This document shows, piece after piece, positions 18,819 through 29,248 of a stretch of DNA of 64,000 nt. The stretch comes from Alphaproteobacteria bacterium (GTDB taxonomy: Bacteria > Pseudomonadota > Alphaproteobacteria > Acetobacterales > Acetobacteraceae). Both the position numbers and the translations under genes were made by a program. The stretch covers positions 62,001 through 126,000 of the forward strand of contig VGDM01000004.1 in the NCBI GenBank assembly GCA_016869715.1, given 5' to 3'. Every line of letters starts with the position of its first letter. The first letter of the stretch is position 1. The notes under the pieces were generated by a model that was not told the DNA's origin, did no database searches, and saw only the letters and a program-made list of their open reading frames with translations.

Positions 18819-20903
18819 ATGAGGGTTCCGCGCCGGTTGCTGTTAAACCTGCCGCTGCTGCTTCCCGTTACGGCTATCGCCCAAACCGCTTCATCCCAGG
18901 CCGCGCGCATCACAGCCGGCAAGGCGGCCATCGCCGCCGCCAATGGGGGGCGCTGGGCGGAAGCCGAAACCTATGCCGCCGCCGCTGATCCCTTGGTGCC
19001 AAAAATCGTACTGTGGATGCGCCTTACGCATCGCACCGCGCCAGCAACGGCAGCAGAGCTTGTCGGGTTTTTGGGCGACAATCCCGATTGGCCGCAGGTG
19101 GATACCATCGCGCGCCGGGCAGAAGCCGCCTTTGGAGGGCCAGCGGATGATCCGCTGGTGCTGGCGCATTTCAGCACCTTCCCGCCGCGCAGCCTTTCTG
19201 CCGCACTGCGCCACGCTGAAGCGCTAACGCGTAGCACGAGAAGTCAAGCACCATTAGGCAATTTCCTGGATATGATGCGGCGCGGACCGGACAATACACC
19301 TGGCGCTGTGCCACGACCTGGTGCTGAGGCTGCGCCGAATCTGCAAGGGGAAGCCGGCGCCCAACAGACCCTCTGCCGCGCCTGGGTGGAAGCGCCTGGC
19401 GATGCCAGGGCTGAAACTGCCATCATGGCGCAATTCGGCTGGCTGCTCAGCCAGGAGGATCACCAGCAACGTTTCGATCGGCTATTTTTCGCGCGTGACA
19501 TGCAAGGCGCACAGCGCGCAGTTGAACGCCTGACCGGCGTAGCGCTGGGTTGGGGCCGAATGCGCATGGCCATCGCTGGAGAGCCGCAACAGAACCAAAT
19601 CTTGCTTCGACCCCTCGACCTTGCCTGGGCCTATGAAAGGGCGCGGTTGCTGCGGCGGCGCGATCAGGATGCCGACGCGGTGGCAAGCTGGATAGTGGCG
19701 GAACCCTTCCAGGCAAATATGCCCCACGACATAGCGCGTGCGGTTTGGGCGGAACGGCAAATCCTGGCACGCAAGCTGTTGCGCTTGAACAACGCCAAGC
19801 ATGCGCATCGGATTGCGGCCTTTCATGGTCAGCCCATGGGCAGCGAAGGGCGGCTTGAAGCGGAATTCCTGGCGGGTTTCATTGCGCTGCGCTTTTTGAA
19901 CGATCCTGTTACGGCGCAGCGGCATTTTGTCGCGATGGCGCTTGGCACGCGTTCCGTCATTTCCCGCGCACGCGCGTTTTATTGGGAGGGCCGGGCACTA
20001 GCGGCGCGTGGTGCCAATGCTGCCGCACGCGAACGCTATGCGGCAGCGGCGCAATTGCCGACGGCGTTTTACGGCCAGCTTGCGGCACTGACAATGGGTG
20101 ACAGCCAAGAGTCGCTTGATCGTCGCCTGCGTGCGCTGCAAACGCCGCAGATTGATCAAAAGCGCGTGCAGGAATTCGCCCAGCGCGAATTGGCGCGCGC
20201 GGTGACGACGCTGGCAGAGCTTGGGGAGACGCGCCGAACGCGCGTATTCCTGCTGCGTTTGCGTGCGGTGGCGGCTGACGCTGAGGATCGGCTTTTGACC
20301 GTGAGGCTCGCCAATCATATCGGCCGACCAGACCATGCCGTATGGGTGGCTCGGGCTTCGGCGATTGAAGGCGATATCCTGTTGCCGGAAGGCTGGCCCT
20401 CACCTGTCCGTGTGCCGGTAACATCACCGGAGCCCCCTCTTATCTTCTCGGTCATACGGCAGGAAAGCAACTTTGACACGGAAGCGGTCAGCAGCGCCAA
20501 TGCGCGCGGTCTGATGCAATTGCTGCCGGCGACTGCGCAGACTGTAGCGCGCCGGATTGGCGTGAATTACAGGATCGAGATGCTGACCGCCGATCCGCAG
20601 ACCAATATCAAGCTTGGTGCTGCCTATCTGGAAGAAATGCTCGGGCGTTTTGAAGGGTCGCTGGTGATGGCGGCGGGGGCCTACAATGCCGGGCCGCGGC
20701 GCGTGGATGAATGGCTTGGCACCTATGGTAATCCGCTGCGAGGTCAGCGCGATCTACTCGATTGGATGGAGATGATTCCCTTCGCCGAAACACGCAATTA
20801 CGTGCAGCGTATTGTGGAAGGTGCGGTGATTTATCGCGCACGCCAGAACCCACCCATGACGGCGCCACACCCCATGGCAAGCTGGCTGGCCAGCGCAAAA
20901 TGA
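18819..20903 (+). CDS. Lytic transglycosylase (Slt70-type)
   Basis: C-terminal IRQESNFDTEAVSSANARGLMQLLPATAQTVAR ... GAYNAGPRRVDEWL. Confidence 0.93.
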   Translation: MRVPRRLLLNLPLLLPVTAIAQTASSQAARITAGKAAIAAANGGRWAEAETYAAAADPLVPKIVLWMRLTHRTAPATAAELVGFLGDNPDWPQVDTIARRAEAAFGGPADDPLVLAHFSTFPPRSLSAALRHAEALTRSTRSQAPLGNFLDMMRRGPDNTPGAVPRPGAEAAPNLQGEAGAQQTLCRAWVEAPGDARAETAIMAQFGWLLSQEDHQQRFDRLFFARDMQGAQRAVERLTGVALGWGRMRMAIAGEPQQNQILLRPLDLAWAYERARLLRRRDQDADAVASWIVAEPFQANMPHDIARAVWAERQILARKLLRLNNAKHAHRIAAFHGQPMGSEGRLEAEFLAGFIALRFLNDPVTAQRHFVAMALGTRSVISRARAFYWEGRALAARGANAAARERYAAAAQLPTAFYGQLAALTMGDSQESLDRRLRALQTPQIDQKRVQEFAQRELARAVTTLAELGETRRTRVFLLRLRAVAADAEDRLLTVRLANHIGRPDHAVWVARASAIEGDILLPEGWPSPVRVPVTSPEPPLIFSVIRQESNFDTEAVSSANARGLMQLLPATAQTVARRIGVNYRIEMLTADPQTNIKLGAAYLEEMLGRFEGSLVMAAGAYNAGPRRVDEWLGTYGNPLRGQRDLLDWMEMIPFAETRNYVQRIVEGAVIYRARQNPPMTAPHPMASWLASAK

Positions 20904-21349
20904 ACCTGCCCCTGCTGGTGGCAACGATGGGTGGCATAGGCCGGCTGAAACCAGCGCCCGGCACTTGGGGATCATTGGTGGTTTTGCCTGCTGCTTTGCT
21001 CGGGCCGATGCCTGCCTTGTTGCTCGCTAATTTTGTGACGCTCATTGGTTTTTACGCGGTGCGCCAGGTGCTGCGCGAAACCACTGATCAAGACCCTGGC
21101 TGGATTGTGGTGGATGAAGCGGCCGGCATGCTGATTGCGCTGGCGGGCCTGAGCATGACCGCCAGCATCTGGGGCGTGCTGCTTGCCTTTGGGCTGTTTC
21201 GGGTTTTCGATATCCTCAAACCCTGGCCGATTTCCTGGGCGGATCGGCAAAAAGGCGCTTTTGGTGTCATGCTGGATGATATTGTCGCGGGGGCGCTGGC
21301 GGCCTTGACGCTGATCCTGGCGCGCCCCCTTTTGCCGGGAGTGATCTGA
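20900..21349 (+). CDS. pgpA: Phosphatidylglycerophosphatase A
   Basis: GGIGRLKPAPGTWGSL; WIVVDEAAGM; FRVFDILKPWPISWADRQ..GAFGVMLDDIVAG. Confidence 0.95.
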   Translation: MNLPLLVATMGGIGRLKPAPGTWGSLVVLPAALLGPMPALLLANFVTLIGFYAVRQVLRETTDQDPGWIVVDEAAGMLIALAGLSMTASIWGVLLAFGLFRVFDILKPWPISWADRQKGAFGVMLDDIVAGALAALTLILARPLLPGVI

Positions 21350-21352
21350 CCC

Positions 21353-21847
21353 ATGCTACCCGATGCAACGCTTGATCAGGCGCGCGGCTTGCTGGCGCAG
21401 ATGGATGCCAAGGGCATGACCTTGGCCACCGCGGAATCCTGCACTGGTGGCTTAATTGCCGCAGCGCTGACAGCGATTGCGGGCTCATCTTCCGTGGTGA
21501 TGGCGGGTTTTGTCACTTACGCGAATGATGCCAAGCAGAAGTTGGTCGGCGTGCGCCCCGAAACCCTGGCGGCGCAAGGTGCTGTCAGTGAAGACGTGGC
21601 GCGTGAAATGGCGGAAGGGGCGCGTGCGCGGGCTGCTGTTTCACTCGCCCTTTCCTGCACCGGTGTTGCGGGGCCAGGTGGCGCCACGTCGGGCAAGCCG
21701 GTTGGGTTGGTATTCATCGGCTGCGCACGCGACGGCGCCGCAACGCTTGTGGAACGCCATGTCTTCCCAGGTGATCGCGCAGCGGTACGTGCGGCGACGG
21801 TGGCGGCAGCGCTTGATCTTGCCGCGCGGCGCATCGCGGGCGCCTGA
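21353..21847 (+). CDS. CinA family protein / nicotinamide-nucleotide amidohydrolase
   Basis: TLATAESCTGGLIAAALTAIAGSS; TYANDAKQKLVGV; TGVAGPGGATSGKPVGLVFIG. Confidence 0.94.
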   Translation: MLPDATLDQARGLLAQMDAKGMTLATAESCTGGLIAAALTAIAGSSSVVMAGFVTYANDAKQKLVGVRPETLAAQGAVSEDVAREMAEGARARAAVSLALSCTGVAGPGGATSGKPVGLVFIGCARDGAATLVERHVFPGDRAAVRAATVAAALDLAARRIAGA

Positions 21848-21987
21848 TCACCCGCTTGCGGCGCGGCCATACTGGCCGCAGGATGGTCGCAACACAGAAG
21901 AAGCGGGGGAAGGTCAGGGTTAGGGTGCGCTGCGCGCTCAGCCATTCCTCTGCCGGTGCTGTGCTGACACCGAATGAGGAGACTCCC

Positions 21988-22326
21988 ATGGCAGCCCCAC
22001 CTTCCGCGCGCCGCGACCGTATCAATCCGGATTTCCCGAAGCTGGTGGAGATGACCCACCAATATGTTTATGGCGATGTCTGGGAACGGCCCCAGCTTTC
22101 CAAGCGCGACCGTTCCATGGTGACGATTGCAGCCCTTGTCGCCATGGGCTGGCAGGAACAGTTGAACAGCCATATCGGCCGCGGCCTGACCAATGGGCTG
22201 TCGCGCGCGGAAATCTCAGAAATCATCACGCATCTTTCGATGTATTCCGGCTGGCCTTCCGCCATGACGGCAGCGCATGTCGCCGTTGATGTGTTTGAAG
22301 TACAGGACCAGGCAAAGAAGGGCTGA
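21988..22326 (+). CDS. Carboxymuconolactone decarboxylase family protein
   Basis: KRDRSMVTIAALVAMGWQEQLNSHI...LSRAEISEIITHLSMYSGWPSAM. Confidence 0.9.
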   Translation: MAAPPSARRDRINPDFPKLVEMTHQYVYGDVWERPQLSKRDRSMVTIAALVAMGWQEQLNSHIGRGLTNGLSRAEISEIITHLSMYSGWPSAMTAAHVAVDVFEVQDQAKKG

Positions 22327-22330
22327 CGCC

Positions 22331-23266
22331 ATGAAAATCGGATTCATTGGCCTGGGCACCATGGGCGCCTTCATGGCCGCCAATCTGCAAGAGGCCGGCT
22401 ATCAACTGGTGGTGCATGACATTCGCCGCGAAGCCGGCGCCAATCGGCTTGCTGCCGGCGCCACTTGGGCGGAAACGCCCAAGGCCGTGGCAGAACAATG
22501 TGAGGTGATTTTCACCTCGCTGCCAGGACCCAAGGAAGTGGAGCCGGTGATTTTCGGCACTGATGGCATCCTGGCCGGCGTGCAAAAAGGCGCAGCCTAT
22601 TTCGATCTTTCCACCAATTCGCAGGGACTGATGAAGCGCATGGCCGAAGCTCTTGCGACCAAAGGTGCTTATGGTTTTGATGCGCCGGTGAGCGGCGGGC
22701 CCAAGGGGGCGGAGACTGGTAAGCTCGCCATCTGGGTTGGCGGCGACAAAGTAGTGTTCGACAAATACAAAAAAGTGCTGGACGCTTTTGGTGACCAGGC
22801 TGCCTATATCGGCCCGATTGGTACCGCGACGGTCGCGAAGCTCGTTCATAACATGGCGGGCTATGCTATCCAAACGGCGATGGCCGAGGTATTTTCCATG
22901 GGCGTGAGGGCGGGAATGGACCCGCTGGATTTGTGGAAGGCCGTGCGCCAGGGCGCGCTGGGGCGCAAGCGCACTTTTGATCGCATCACGGATCAATTCC
23001 TGGTGGACAAATATGATCCGCCCGCCTTTGCGCTGAAGCTGGCGCATAAGGATGTGACGCTGGCGGTCACCATGGGCCGCGAATTGAATGTGCCGATGCG
23101 GCTTTGCCAATTGACGCTGGAAGAAATGAATGAGGCGCTGAATCGTGGCTGGGAAAACCTTGATAGCCGTGTGCCAATGAAGCTGCAATTGGAACGTGCG
23201 GGTGTGGCAATTAAATGCGATCCGGCAGTGGTGCAGGCCGTGTTTGATGCCGACAACGCGCAGTAA
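22331..23266 (+). CDS. NAD(P)-dependent oxidoreductase, 3-hydroxyisobutyrate dehydrogenase family
   Basis: MKIGFIGLGTMGAFMAANL; FDAPVSGGPKGAETGKLAIWVGG. Confidence 0.93.
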   Translation: MKIGFIGLGTMGAFMAANLQEAGYQLVVHDIRREAGANRLAAGATWAETPKAVAEQCEVIFTSLPGPKEVEPVIFGTDGILAGVQKGAAYFDLSTNSQGLMKRMAEALATKGAYGFDAPVSGGPKGAETGKLAIWVGGDKVVFDKYKKVLDAFGDQAAYIGPIGTATVAKLVHNMAGYAIQTAMAEVFSMGVRAGMDPLDLWKAVRQGALGRKRTFDRITDQFLVDKYDPPAFALKLAHKDVTLAVTMGRELNVPMRLCQLTLEEMNEALNRGWENLDSRVPMKLQLERAGVAIKCDPAVVQAVFDADNAQ

Positions 23267-23272
23267 CCGCCG

Positions 23273-25246
23273 ATGACCTTGCTGATGCAACAGCCGGGGC
23301 GGATCGGGCCGCTCCGGATGAAAAACCGGCTCATCATGGCGCCGATGGGCACGAATTTCAGCACCAGTGATGGTCTCTCGACCGAGCGTGACCGCGCCTA
23401 TTACGAAGAACGCGCCAAGGGCGGTGTCGCCGCCATTGTGACAGAAGCCATGGCGGTCAGTGCGGGTGGGCGCGCGCATAATAACTCACTTTGGATTTAT
23501 CATGACCGTTTCATCCCCGGCCTGGCGCGGCTTGTGGAGGGATCAAGCGGCATGATTGCGTGACGGTCGGGGCAAATCAATCATCGCGGTGCGCTGTTGC
23601 GGCGCATAGTTTTGAATATGGAACCCGTCGGACCCTCGCCCTGGCGCAATCCGAATACAGGCGATGAGGTGCGGCCGCTGGAACAGGCGGAGATCACCGA
23701 AATCCAGAAGGATTTTGTCGCTGCCGCCAGACGACTTTGGCGGGCGGGTTATGATGCGGTGGAATTGCACGCCGCCAACGGGTATCTGCTCCATCAGTTT
23801 CTCACGCAGCGGATCAATAAGCGGACCGATCGCTATGGCGGTTCGCTCGAAAACCGGGCGCGTATGCTCTTGGAAACCGTGCATCGGTTGCGTGATGCGC
23901 TGCCGGATTTTCCGCTATGGGTGCGGATTTCCTGCACCGAATATTGCGATGGTGGCTATAAGATTGAGGAAATCGTCGAACTCGCCAAGCTGCTGGAGGC
24001 GGCGGGGGTGACGGCGCTTGATCTTTCGGGTGGCACGAATGAAAGCCCTGAATTGTCGCGCTTTTGCATCCAGCCGCCTTCCATGCCGCGCCGCACTTTG
24101 GAGCCGCATGCCAAGCCGATCACGGATGCGGTTTCGATCCCAACCATTATTGCCGGGCGCATCCTTTCGCCCGAGGATGCTGAGGCGGTGCTGGCATCGG
24201 GGGCGACGGGTTATGTTTCCTTGGGGCGCGCGCTGACGGCGGATGCGCAATGGCCGCGCAAGGCGTTTGGGGAGAGCAAGGTTGCCATTCGCGGCTGTAT
24301 TTCCTGCAATGTCTGTTTTGAACGTCTGACCCTGGAACGGGATGTCGCCTGTGTGGTGAACCCCATGCTGGGTACGGAATTGGAAGCGCCGGAATTCATT
24401 GATGGGCCATTCGCGCCGGCGCCGGTGAAGCAGCGCGTACTGATCTTGGGTGCCGGCTTGGCGGGTGCCGAGGTTGCACGGCTCGCCGCCGCACGCGGGC
24501 ATCAGGTGGAGATTTGGGAAAAAGCGGCGCGCGCTGGCGGGCAGGTCCATCTGGCCGTAGCAGCACCGGATAAGGAAGAAGTGCGCCCCGCCTGGTCCTG
24601 GCGCTGGGATCAGGTGACCGTACTTGGCGTGCCGGTGCGCTATGGCGTCGCTGCTACGGCCGCTGCCATCAGGGACTTGGCGCCGGATCATGTTGTGCTG
24701 GCCACTGGCGCCAAGCCGCGCCCGCTGACGCTGCCCGGCGCTGCGCCGCTGCAAGCCTGGGATGTCATTGCCAATCCGGCTTTGGTGCCTGAAGGCGCGC
24801 GGTTGGCGGTGATTGGTGGCGGTATTGTCGGGCTGGAAGTGGCGGATGTTTTGATCCAGCGTAGTTGCCGCATCTCGATCCTTGAGGCACTGCCCGCCAT
24901 CGCGCCCGCCATGGCACGCAATAACCGCACCGATCTGATGATCCGCCTGCGCGCTGCCGGGACCAGCTTTCACACCAAGGCGCGCGATGCGCGCATGGTG
25001 GGCGATGTGCTGCATTTCACGGAAGATGGCGCCGCGCGAGAGGTGGCTGGCTTGACGCAGGTGATTGCCGCGATTGGCGCGCTGCCCAATCTTGATGCGC
25101 TGCCGGCTGTGAAGGCGAGCGGCATTCCCTTTACGGTGGTGGGTGACGCCAATCAGCCTGGTGATTTTCTGTCCGTTCTGCGCGATGCCTCCATGGTCGG
25201 GCTCGCGCTTGGGATGGTGCCGTTGAGACAGGAGCATATGGCATGA
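23273..25246 (+). pseudogene. FAD/FMN NADH:flavin oxidoreductase (Old Yellow Enzyme/2,4-dienoyl-CoA reductase type) with paired +/-1 indels near 23543-23578
   Basis: ORFs 23273-23563 and 23597-25246 are parts of one protein in the same frame; between the apparent indels the next frame reads IKRHDCVTVG, and ...GQINHRGALLRR resumes afterwards. Confidence 0.75.
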
Positions 25247-26037
25247 CTGAACCCGAATACGGCGTCTATGCGCTGCGCTACGCCCTGCGCGATGCCAAGC
25301 GCGCCGAGCATTTCATCGGCGGCGATCCGCATGATGCGCCAATGCCAATGGATTACTTCGTCTGGGCCGCGGTGGATCAAGACCGCGCCGTCATCATTGA
25401 CACCGGCTTCACGGCAGAGGTCGCCGCCAAGCGCAAGCGCAATTATCTGCGCTGCCCAGTCGAAAGCCTGAAGCTGATCGGCGTTGATCCCGATAAGGTC
25501 GAAGATGTAGTGATTTCCCATCTCCATTACGATCACGTCGGCAGCTTCCATAAATTCGCCAAGGCCAAGTTTCATTTGCAGGAATCGGAAATGCAGTATG
25601 CAACCGGCCGCTACATGAAATACCCCAAGCTGCGCCATTCCTTTGAAGTTGAGGATGTGGTTGGCATGGTGCGCATGAATTTCGCCGAGCGTCTTATTTT
25701 CCACAACGGCGATGCGGAAGTGGCGCCCGGCATCACGGTACATGCCTGTGGCGGGCATTCCATGGGGCTGCAATGCGTGCGAGTGAATACGGCGCGCGGG
25801 CGCGTGGTGCTCGCTTCCGATGTGACGCATTTTTATGAGAATATGGAAGCCGGCCGGCCCTTCACCACGGCGTTTCATATCGGTGAAATGCTGGAAGGAT
25901 TTGATAAGCTCCGTGCGCTGGCACCCAGCCCAAAGCACATCGTGCCCGGCCATGATCCGGAAGTGATGCACCGCTATCCGGCGCTGCCAGGACAGGAAGG
26001 CATTGTGGTGGAATTGCACCGCGAACCAACATCATAA
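25243..26037 (+). CDS. N-acyl homoserine lactonase-like MBL-fold metallohydrolase
   Basis: VVISHLHYDHVGSFHKF, ACGGHSMGLQCV, VLASDVTHFYENM. Confidence 0.88.
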   Translation: MTEPEYGVYALRYALRDAKRAEHFIGGDPHDAPMPMDYFVWAAVDQDRAVIIDTGFTAEVAAKRKRNYLRCPVESLKLIGVDPDKVEDVVISHLHYDHVGSFHKFAKAKFHLQESEMQYATGRYMKYPKLRHSFEVEDVVGMVRMNFAERLIFHNGDAEVAPGITVHACGGHSMGLQCVRVNTARGRVVLASDVTHFYENMEAGRPFTTAFHIGEMLEGFDKLRALAPSPKHIVPGHDPEVMHRYPALPGQEGIVVELHREPTS

Positions 26038-26053
26038 ATAAAGGGAGGTCAGC

Positions 26054-27040
26054 ATGATCAAACTCACCCGCCGCGCCGCACTGATTGCGGGGCTTGCCGC
26101 GCCGGCCATTGCGCGGGCGCAGGGTTTTCCAACGCGGCCCCTGCGCCTGGTGGTACCATTCCCGCCCGCCGGTGCTGCCGATATCACCGCGCGTTTGGTC
26201 GCTGAACGCATGGGGCCGCTGCTGGGTCAGACAGTTGTGATTGATAACCGCCCCGGCGCTGGCGGGAATATCGCGGGCGAAGCCGTGGCGCGCAGCGCGC
26301 CGGATGGCCATACGCTGTTTCTGGGCGGAGCGACGATCCTGCTCGCGAACAAATACCTTTACCGAAACGGCATGCCTTTCGATGGCATCCGTGATTTCAC
26401 GCATATCTCGCGCGTATCGGTCGGGTCCACACTGTTCGTCGTGAATGCCAACCGCCCCTGGAAAACCTTTGAGGAATTTGTAGCAGACGCCAAGCGCAAC
26501 CCAGGGCAGATCAGCGCAGCATCATCCGGCATCGGTACGATCAGCCATTTGACGATATCGAAGCTGATGAAGACAGCAGGGATTGAGGTTTCGCATGTGC
26601 CCTATCGCGGCCTGGCGCCGGGCTTGAATGATCTGATTGCCGGCAATGTGGATATGATTTTTGATGGCATGCCCGCACTGATGCCGCATGTGCGCGAAGG
26701 GCGCCTGCGTGCGCTGGCGGTGGGCAGCCAGAGGCGCCAGCCTCAGGTCGCCGGGCTTGAGGATGTGCGCGGCATGGCGGAACTTATCCTCGGTTCCGAC
26801 ATGGATATGGAATTCTGGTATTGCATCTCCGCCGCAGCCGGTACGCCAGCGCCGATTGTACAGGCTTTGCACCGCGCTACCATCGGCGCGGCGCGCGACC
26901 GCGAATATGGCGAAAAGCTGATCCCGCTTGGTTTCAGCGCCATTTCGGATGATACGCCGGAGGGCTTCACGGAATTTGTGCGCAGCCAGGATCGCGTTTG
27001 GCGCGACCTGGTGGAAATCTCCGGCGCCAAATTGGATTAA
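26054..27040 (+). CDS. Tripartite tricarboxylate transporter substrate-binding protein (Bug/TctC family)
   Basis: FPTRPLRLVVPFPPAGAADITARLVAERMGPLLGQTVVIDNRPGAGGNIAGEAVARSAPDGHTL. Confidence 0.93.
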   Translation: MIKLTRRAALIAGLAAPAIARAQGFPTRPLRLVVPFPPAGAADITARLVAERMGPLLGQTVVIDNRPGAGGNIAGEAVARSAPDGHTLFLGGATILLANKYLYRNGMPFDGIRDFTHISRVSVGSTLFVVNANRPWKTFEEFVADAKRNPGQISAASSGIGTISHLTISKLMKTAGIEVSHVPYRGLAPGLNDLIAGNVDMIFDGMPALMPHVREGRLRALAVGSQRRQPQVAGLEDVRGMAELILGSDMDMEFWYCISAAAGTPAPIVQALHRATIGAARDREYGEKLIPLGFSAISDDTPEGFTEFVRSQDRVWRDLVEISGAKLD

Positions 27041-27061
27041 TCGCATCAAGGGAGAAAAGCG

Positions 27062-27388
27062 ATGCTCTATGAACTTCGTATTTATCACTGCCAGCCCGGG
27101 CGCCTGCCCGATCTGGTGAAGCGGTTTGACACCATCACGCTGAAACTCTGGGACAAGCACGGCATTCGCCAGGCGGGTTTCTGGACCACGCTGATCGGCG
27201 ATTCCAACCACAGCCTGACCTATATGGTGGCGTGGAAGTCACTCGCGGAACGCGAAGAAAAATGGGCGAAGTTCCAGGCTGATCCGGATTGGATCAAGGC
27301 GCGCGCGGAAACCGAAGCGAATGGCCCGCTGCTGACGAGGGTGATGAATGAGATTCTTCAGCCGACTTCCTTCTCTGCCGTGAAGTAA
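27062..27388 (+). CDS. NIPSNAP family protein
   Basis: MLYELRIYHCQPGRLPDLVKRFDTITLKLWDKHGI. Confidence 0.9.
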   Translation: MLYELRIYHCQPGRLPDLVKRFDTITLKLWDKHGIRQAGFWTTLIGDSNHSLTYMVAWKSLAEREEKWAKFQADPDWIKARAETEANGPLLTRVMNEILQPTSFSAVK

Positions 27389-27414
27389 TAACAATCCCCG
27401 TTATGAGCCAGTTG

Positions 27415-27578
27415 CGCCCGCCACAGGCGGGCGAGCGCCCGAATGGGCGCCGCTGCTTATGCGGCCAAGCCAAGCGCGCGGAGGCGCGCGCCGGCGTTGG
27501 AGGGCGGATCGGTCACAATCCGCTATAAACAAACGCAAGCCAATGGCTTGCGAGAACGGGGGAAGGCCTACTTCCCCC
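27415..27578. repeat. Dense array of seven consecutive hairpins between convergent genes
   Basis: Stems at 27415-27433 (8 bp), 27435-27450 (6), 27449-27465 (5), 27474-27489 (6), 27504-27523 (6), 27534-27552 (8), 27558-27578 (8), checked base by base. Confidence 0.88.
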
Positions 27579-29178
27579 CGCCCACCCCGTGCTGTTCGCG
27601 CACGGCATGGAAGCGGATCGCCGGCCATTCTTCTTCCGCACGACGGCGGCGCCAATCGCTGCTGAAAAACGCGACAAGCGCGCCATCATGATCTTCCGCG
27701 ACATCGCGCCGATTGGCTTCCGCGAAACGATCCGGGGCGCCGGCTTCATCGGATACCATCCAGCGCACCTGTTCCCAGGGTGTGCCATCAAACCCCGCCG
27801 GCACGCCATATTCCACCTTGAGCCGGCTTTGCAGCACATCCAATTGCAGCTGCCCGACAACGCCGACCACGGGCGGAGATCCATCGCGCGGGCGGAATAA
27901 TTGCACCACGCCTTCTTCTGCCAATTGATCCAGCGCGGTGCGGAGCTTTTTGGCCAGCATAGGATCATCCAACCGAATATGGCGCAGGATTTCCGGCGCG
28001 AAGGAAGGCACGCCGTGAAAGTCCAGCGGCTCACCTTCTGTTAGCGTATCACCGATGCGGAGCGTACCGTGATTGGCGATGCCGATCACATCTCCGGGCC
28101 AGGCTTCCTCTGCCACTTGCCGGTCCTTCGCGAAGAAAAACAGCGGCGCATTCACCGGCACCTGCTTGCCGGTGCGGCTTTGGCGTAACCGCATGCCCTT
28201 GGTCAGCCGCCCGCTGCATAGCCGCACAAAGGCGACACGGTCGCGGTGATTGGGGTCCATATTCGCCTGGATTTTGAAGACAAAACCGGTCAGCTTTTCC
28301 TCACCGGGTGTCACCAGGCGCTGATCCGCCGGCCGCGCGCGCGGCGGCGGTGCGTGGCGCGCGAGCCCATCCAGCAAATGCGCAATGCCGAAGTCGCGCA
28401 GCGCCGAGCCGAAAAATACCGGCGTCAAAGACCCTTCCAGAAAACGATCCACATCGAATTCCGGATAGCCGGCGCGGGCGAGCAAGACTTCCTCGGAAAG
28501 CGCCAGCGCCCTTTCATCGCCCACCAGTGCCGCGAGTTTCGGGTCTTCCGACGATTCAAGCTGGACCGGTTCTGCGCTTGCCGCCACCGGCAGAAAGCGA
28601 TCAGTCGCCAGATCATAAACCCCGGCGAGATCAGCAGCGCGGCCCACTGGCCAGGCGGCAGGTGTGGTATCCAGCGCCAGCAGGTTCTGGATTTCATCGA
28701 GCAATTCGAAAGGCTCCTGCGCTTCGCGGTCCATCTTGTTGATGAAGGTGATGATGGGAATATCGCGCATGCGGCAAACTTCGAACAGTTTGAGCGTTTG
28801 GCTTTCAATCCCCTTGGCAGCATCCAGCACCATCACCGCGGCATCAACCGCGGTCAGGGTGCGATAAGTGTCTTCCGAAAAATCCTCGTGACCTGGCGTG
28901 TCGAGCAGGTTGAACACCACACCATCACGCTCAAAAGTCATGACCGAGGTCGCTACCGAAATCCCGCGGTCCTGTTCGATCTTCATCCAATCCGAACGCG
29001 TGCGCCGCGCATTGCCCTTGGCGCGCACCGCGCCAGCAAGCTGAATGGCGCCGCCCTTCAGCAGCAGTTTTTCCGTGAGCGTGGTTTTGCCCGCGTCAGG
29101 ATGAGCGATGATGGCAAAGCTCCGCCTGCGGGCGGCTTCTTCGGCGATGCGGGCGGCAGGGACGGCGATGGTGGACAT
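27568..29178 (-). CDS. prfC: Peptide chain release factor 3
   Basis: FAIIAHPDAGKTTLTEKLLLKGGAIQLAGAVRAKGNARRTRSDWMKIEQDRGISVATSVM; NLLDTPGHEDFSEDTYRTL. Confidence 0.97.
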   Translation of the reverse strand: MSTIAVPAARIAEEAARRRSFAIIAHPDAGKTTLTEKLLLKGGAIQLAGAVRAKGNARRTRSDWMKIEQDRGISVATSVMTFERDGVVFNLLDTPGHEDFSEDTYRTLTAVDAAVMVLDAAKGIESQTLKLFEVCRMRDIPIITFINKMDREAQEPFELLDEIQNLLALDTTPAAWPVGRAADLAGVYDLATDRFLPVAASAEPVQLESSEDPKLAALVGDERALALSEEVLLARAGYPEFDVDRFLEGSLTPVFFGSALRDFGIAHLLDGLARHAPPPRARPADQRLVTPGEEKLTGFVFKIQANMDPNHRDRVAFVRLCSGRLTKGMRLRQSRTGKQVPVNAPLFFFAKDRQVAEEAWPGDVIGIANHGTLRIGDTLTEGEPLDFHGVPSFAPEILRHIRLDDPMLAKKLRTALDQLAEEGVVQLFRPRDGSPPVVGVVGQLQLDVLQSRLKVEYGVPAGFDGTPWEQVRWMVSDEAGAPDRFAEANRRDVAEDHDGALVAFFSSDWRRRRAEEEWPAIRFHAVREQHGVGGGK

Positions 29179-29248
29179 GGTGAAGGGGGCTTAGCAGGAC
29201 AAGTGCCTTCTGTCGCGCGTGGTATAGGCCCCGCCGCGTTTTGCGGCT

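Noticed and set aside
22226-23479. 417-aa minus-strand ORF opposite the HIBADH-family gene
   Set aside because: Shadow ORF; the sense strand is clearly coding.
23915-25237. 440-aa minus-strand ORF opposite the flavin oxidoreductase
   Set aside because: Shadow ORF from GC bias.
27415-27578. CRISPR array or tandem-repeat interpretation of the hairpin cluster
   Set aside because: Stem sequences differ from each other and there is no constant repeat unit or spacer length; no cas genes.
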